Origin: JABSQH01 sp965230015
GTDB taxonomy: Bacteria; Actinomycetota; Acidimicrobiia; Acidimicrobiales; Ilumatobacteraceae
Assembly (NCBI GenBank): GCA_965230015.1
Contig: CBDDKF010000018.1
Span: 1-64,000 of the forward strand
Direction: 5' to 3'
Length of the DNA stretch: 64,000 nucleotides
Position 1 is the first letter of the stretch, and each line of letters opens with the position of its first letter. The notes beneath the pieces are model-generated. The model was not told where the DNA came from, made no database searches, and saw only the letters and a program-made list of their open reading frames with translations. Both the position numbers and the translations under genes were made by a program. Shown here piece by piece: positions 61,470-64,000 of this stretch.

Positions 61470-64000
61470 TCAGTTGGAACCGGTCACCCCACCCTGCGTT
61501 GGGGTGGGTCCGCTGCGCTCGATCACGGTTGCGTCCGGTCCGAGATACGACTCGATGACGCGCGGATCCGAACGAACATCCGACGGCGCGCCGTCGGCGA
61601 TCATCTCTCCGGCCTCGAGACACACCAGTCGATCGCACGCCGTCGACAGCATCGCCACGTCGTGTTCCACCACCACCACGGTGGCATCGAGATGACGGCG
61701 CAGCGCGGCGAGTAGTGGAGGAAACGCCTCGACCTCGCGTTGGGCGAGCCCGGCTGTTGGTTCGTCGAGGAGGATCACGTTGCCGCCTGCGGCGACCACC
61801 CCGGCGAGCTCGACGATCCGCCGTGTACCGGTGCTCAGCTCGTCGATCAGGTGGTGGCGATATCGCTCGAGCCCGGTGACCTCGATGGCCTCGTCGGCGC
61901 GCACCGCGAGACGGCGCTCGCGACGTCGGAGGCCGGGGAGACCGAGGGCATCGACGACGGGAATCGGACGGTCGCGGGTTGCGGCGGCGATCAACAATGT
62001 GTCGTGTACCGACAAGGTGGGAAACAGCCGAGCGTCCTGGAACGTTCTCGCCAGACCCATCCGAGCCCGCACGGCCGGCGCTCGGCGCACCGCATCGCGA
62101 CCATGGATCTCGAGCTCGCCCGACATCGAAACGAATCCGCTGATCGCGTTGAGCAGCGTGGACTTCCCTGCGCCGTTCGGGCCGATGATGCCCACCGTGG
62201 TGCCGCTGGCCACCTCGAGATCGACGTCGCGCACCACCTGGAGTCCGCCGAAGGCCACCGATGCGCTGCGCAGTACCAGCGGCGTGGGGGCGGTGGTAGT
62301 GGGAGGCTCGTCCGCCGCCGAGATCGGCCGCGGGCGCGTGTCGACGAGCGGCGGCGCGGCGGGCGCTGTAGCGTCGCCGTCAGCGGGATCGCTGCCTAGT
62401 GCTGCAGCCCCGGTGGTTGTAGCGGTCGTTGCGGCGGTCGTGGCGGTCGTGGTGATGGTGTTGTCCGTATCGCGCACGGCCCACCGTTGTGCGGCCGCAA
62501 CGATGCCGGCGAGTCCCGACGGGAAGTACAGCAGGAGCGCGAGGAGGCCGACGCCGCTCACGAGCAGTTGCAGACTTGCCGTGTCCGGCACGAAGACTGG
62601 GAGCCCATCGACCCACATCACGCCGAACACGGCGCCGAGCAGTGAGCCGAGTCCGCCGATCACCGCCATCACGACTGCGTCGATCGACGCGTCGGCGTCG
62701 AACTGGTCGGCGCGGTAGCTGACCAATAGGCCGCCGAGCAGTCCGCCCGCCAGCCCGGCGAACATTCCCGACACGACGAACGACTGCAGCCGCACGAACC
62801 ACCCGCGTACGCCGAACGCCGCGGCCGCCGGCTCGTTGTCTTTCACCGCCCGCCACGCGCGTCCGGTGGCACTGCGACCGAGCGCGGCCAGTACGAGGAG
62901 CGAGGCGATCGTCAGGGCGACGGCGAAGTAGTAGTACGCCCGCTGGGTGTCGAGGGAGAACAGTCCGAAGTCCACCCGCGGTACCGAGAACAGTTCGCCG
63001 CCTCCGAGCCACGACTGACGGAACAACCACGACGGAGCCATCACCGCCAGCGCCAACGTGGCCACGCCGAGCAAGGGTCCGCGCAACCGCATCGCGGGGA
63101 GCCCGACGATCAGTGCCGCCACGCCGCCGCTGAGCGTTGCCGCAACGAGCGACACCTCCCACGTGGCGCCACCGTCGACCACCTGGCCCGACACGATCGC
63201 CCCGATGCCAACGAGCGTGAACTGGCCGAGCGAGAGTTGCCCCGCCCACCCGGCAAGCACGGTGATCGACGCCACCACCAGCATGGTCAGTGCGAGGAAC
63301 GACATCTGAAACGTGCGATCCGCAGCGTCGATCCACAACGGCAGCACGAGTGCAGCCACCACGACGACCGCGACCGGCGCCATCCGGATGGCCTGGGCGC
63401 GCAGCGTGGAGGGCCACCGGCGAACCGTGCGCTCGAGGCGCTGCTGCCACGTCGTGGCGCCGTCGTCGCGTGGCATCAGCGCGAGCCCGACGAGGACCAC
63501 GCCGAACACGAAGAGGTTGGCGCCGCCGGGGTCGGCGAACTCGCTGATCACGATCGACTCGCCGACCCCGATCGCCAACCCGGCCGCGATCACGCCCGGT
63601 ATCGATCGGAACCGGGCGAGCGAGGCCGCGGCCAGGCCGCGCACCAACAGGCTCGGTCCCGCACTGCTCACCGCCAGCACCATGTTGCCGCGCGTCGGGG
63701 CTACGGCGATAGCCGCGGTGGCGGCGAGCACGCCAGCGCCGAGCCATACGATGGTCGACAACAGCGAGGCATTGAGTCCGGCGAGCCGGGCCGCCTCCGG
63801 GTTTGCCGCCGTCGCCCGCACGGCAGCACCCGCGGTCGTTCGGCGCAGCGCGTACCACGTGACAAACGCAAGGCCCGGGGCCAACGCCAGAGCTGTGAGC
63901 GATGCGCCGCCGAGGCTGACCGGCCCGATGTCGACCGTCGTGCTGAACAGGCTGGGAAAGCTCTCGAACGGGGGGACGTCGGGCAACGATGCGTTGAACA
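61470..64000 (-). CDS. Fused branched-chain amino acid ABC transporter: LivH part, LivM and LivG (5' end outside window)
   Basis: At least 842 residues, open to the window edge, so the start is missing. The first part is the C-terminal half of a LivH permease (GGASLTALALAPGLAFVTWYALRRTTAGAAVRATAANPEAARLAGLN, seen as ATAANPEAARLAGLN). Then a full LivM (LVVASITVLAGWAGQLSLGQFTLVGIGA, RAWRAVKDNEPAAAAFGV, ADQFDADASIDAVVMAVIGGLGSLLGAVFG). After a linker of alternating Thr/Ala (TTTATTAATTATTTG) comes a LivG ATPase: GPNGAGKSTL, MGLARTFQDARLFP, DELSTGTRRIVELAG, VILLDEPTAGL, and VVVEHDVAML. Three subunits in one chain is unusual. It would import branched-chain amino acids or similar. A convergent stop-region hairpin (CCCACCC/GGGTGGG) is in its last codons. 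Confidence 0.9.
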   Translation of the reverse strand, partial: FNASLPDVPPFESFPSLFSTTVDIGPVSLGGASLTALALAPGLAFVTWYALRRTTAGAAVRATAANPEAARLAGLNASLLSTIVWLGAGVLAATAAIAVAPTRGNMVLAVSSAGPSLLVRGLAAASLARFRSIPGVIAAGLAIGVGESIVISEFADPGGANLFVFGVVLVGLALMPRDDGATTWQQRLERTVRRWPSTLRAQAIRMAPVAVVVVAALVLPLWIDAADRTFQMSFLALTMLVVASITVLAGWAGQLSLGQFTLVGIGAIVSGQVVDGGATWEVSLVAATLSGGVAALIVGLPAMRLRGPLLGVATLALAVMAPSWLFRQSWLGGGELFSVPRVDFGLFSLDTQRAYYYFAVALTIASLLVLAALGRSATGRAWRAVKDNEPAAAAFGVRGWFVRLQSFVVSGMFAGLAGGLLGGLLVSYRADQFDADASIDAVVMAVIGGLGSLLGAVFGVMWVDGLPVFVPDTASLQLLVSGVGLLALLLYFPSGLAGIVAAAQRWAVRDTDNTITTTATTAATTATTTGAAALGSDPADGDATAPAAPPLVDTRPRPISAADEPPTTTAPTPLVLRSASVAFGGLQVVRDVDLEVASGTTVGIIGPNGAGKSTLLNAISGFVSMSGELEIHGRDAVRRAPAVRARMGLARTFQDARLFPTLSVHDTLLIAAATRDRPIPVVDALGLPGLRRRERRLAVRADEAIEVTGLERYRHHLIDELSTGTRRIVELAGVVAAGGNVILLDEPTAGLAQREVEAFPPLLAALRRHLDATVVVVEHDVAMLSTACDRLVCLEAGEMIADGAPSDVRSDPRVIESYLGPDATVIERSGPTPTQGGVTGSN

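Noticed and set aside
61487..61508. CCCACCC/GGGTGGG hairpin as a dedicated terminator for the DeoR gene
   Set aside because: It lies in the coding end of the convergent Liv fusion and encodes its C-terminal residues; a terminator role is possible but cannot be separated from coding constraint.
1..64000. CRISPR array, prophage, insertion sequence or integrated element
   Set aside because: No regularly spaced repeats, no Cas, integrase, transposase or phage structural protein, and no tRNA-end duplication next to tRNA-Lys was found.

Overview
This is high-GC actinobacterial chromosome. GTG and TTG starts are frequent, many transcripts look leaderless, and gene content includes an F420-type luciferase-like oxidoreductase, a TIGR03085 (mycothiol/DinB-like) protein, BTAD regulators, a sortase-anchored giant protein and LivG-type ATPases with an LSTGTRR signature. 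Together these suggest an uncultured or Ilumatobacter-like member of the Acidimicrobiia (Actinomycetota). That placement is inference from protein style, not a database match. No transposase, integrase, phage gene or CRISPR array is visible, and there is no gene-free gap longer than about 300 bases.

Region by region. 1-2.4 kb: three genes (Bax inhibitor-like 3' end, a zincin-like unknown, a Tat-exported surface protein) each broken by single-base indels, with three copies of a hairpin-forming repeat. 2.5-6.1 kb: a helical unknown and a large AAA/BTAD regulator. 6.2-10.5 kb: an operon of a cNMP-binding patatin phospholipase, an FtsX-type permease and an ABC ATPase that itself carries a cNMP-binding domain. 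10.5-14.8 kb (minus): a three-part membrane/kinase-like/flippase-like protein, a cysteine-less DksA-like protein and an ABC1/UbiB kinase. 14.9-18.3 kb: a UgpAEB-like sugar/glycerophosphodiester importer without its ATPase. 18.4-25.2 kb: cyclophilin, AlkX/YcaQ-like glycosylase, F420 oxidoreductase, DUF2236 protein, AI-2E permease, asparaginase, MBL hydrolase. 25.2-31.4 kb: an orphan phnH behind a five-unit PHO-box-like repeat, a matrixin-like protease with a histidine-rich tail, an HtrA-like lipoprotein and a second BTAD regulator. 31.5-40.7 kb: a 1851-residue LPxTG surface protein downstream of two ABC exporter half-transporters whose nucleotide-binding domains have lost most catalytic residues. 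40.8-45.3 kb: TAP-like hydrolase lipoprotein, VioB-like ferritin-fold protein, double-CDGSH Fe-S protein, GH43/GH32-like propeller. 45.4-47.3 kb: folB-folK-folP-like operon. 47.3-54.9 kb: ArfB-like release factor, KDPG aldolase-like, dienelactone hydrolase, beta-lactamase-fold hydrolase, tRNA-Lys, cyclopropane synthase, SDR, TIGR03085, enoyl-CoA hydratase, VOC protein. 55-64 kb: rhodanese lipoprotein, P-type Ca2+-like ATPase, SCO6745-like protein, YceI, TetR, DeoR, and a LivH-LivM-LivG fusion cut by the window edge.

Working together: most neighbours are translationally coupled (ATGA or GTGA overlaps), so operons are easy to read. Several first genes of operons share a TANNNT hexamer 6-8 bases before the start codon, which is the signature of leaderless transcription. 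Convergent gene ends carry strong inverted repeats, two of which belong to a dispersed family. The points most worth following up are the degenerate ABC exporter pair beside the giant surface protein, the cNMP-linked phospholipase/ABC operon, and the PHO-box/phnH unit.
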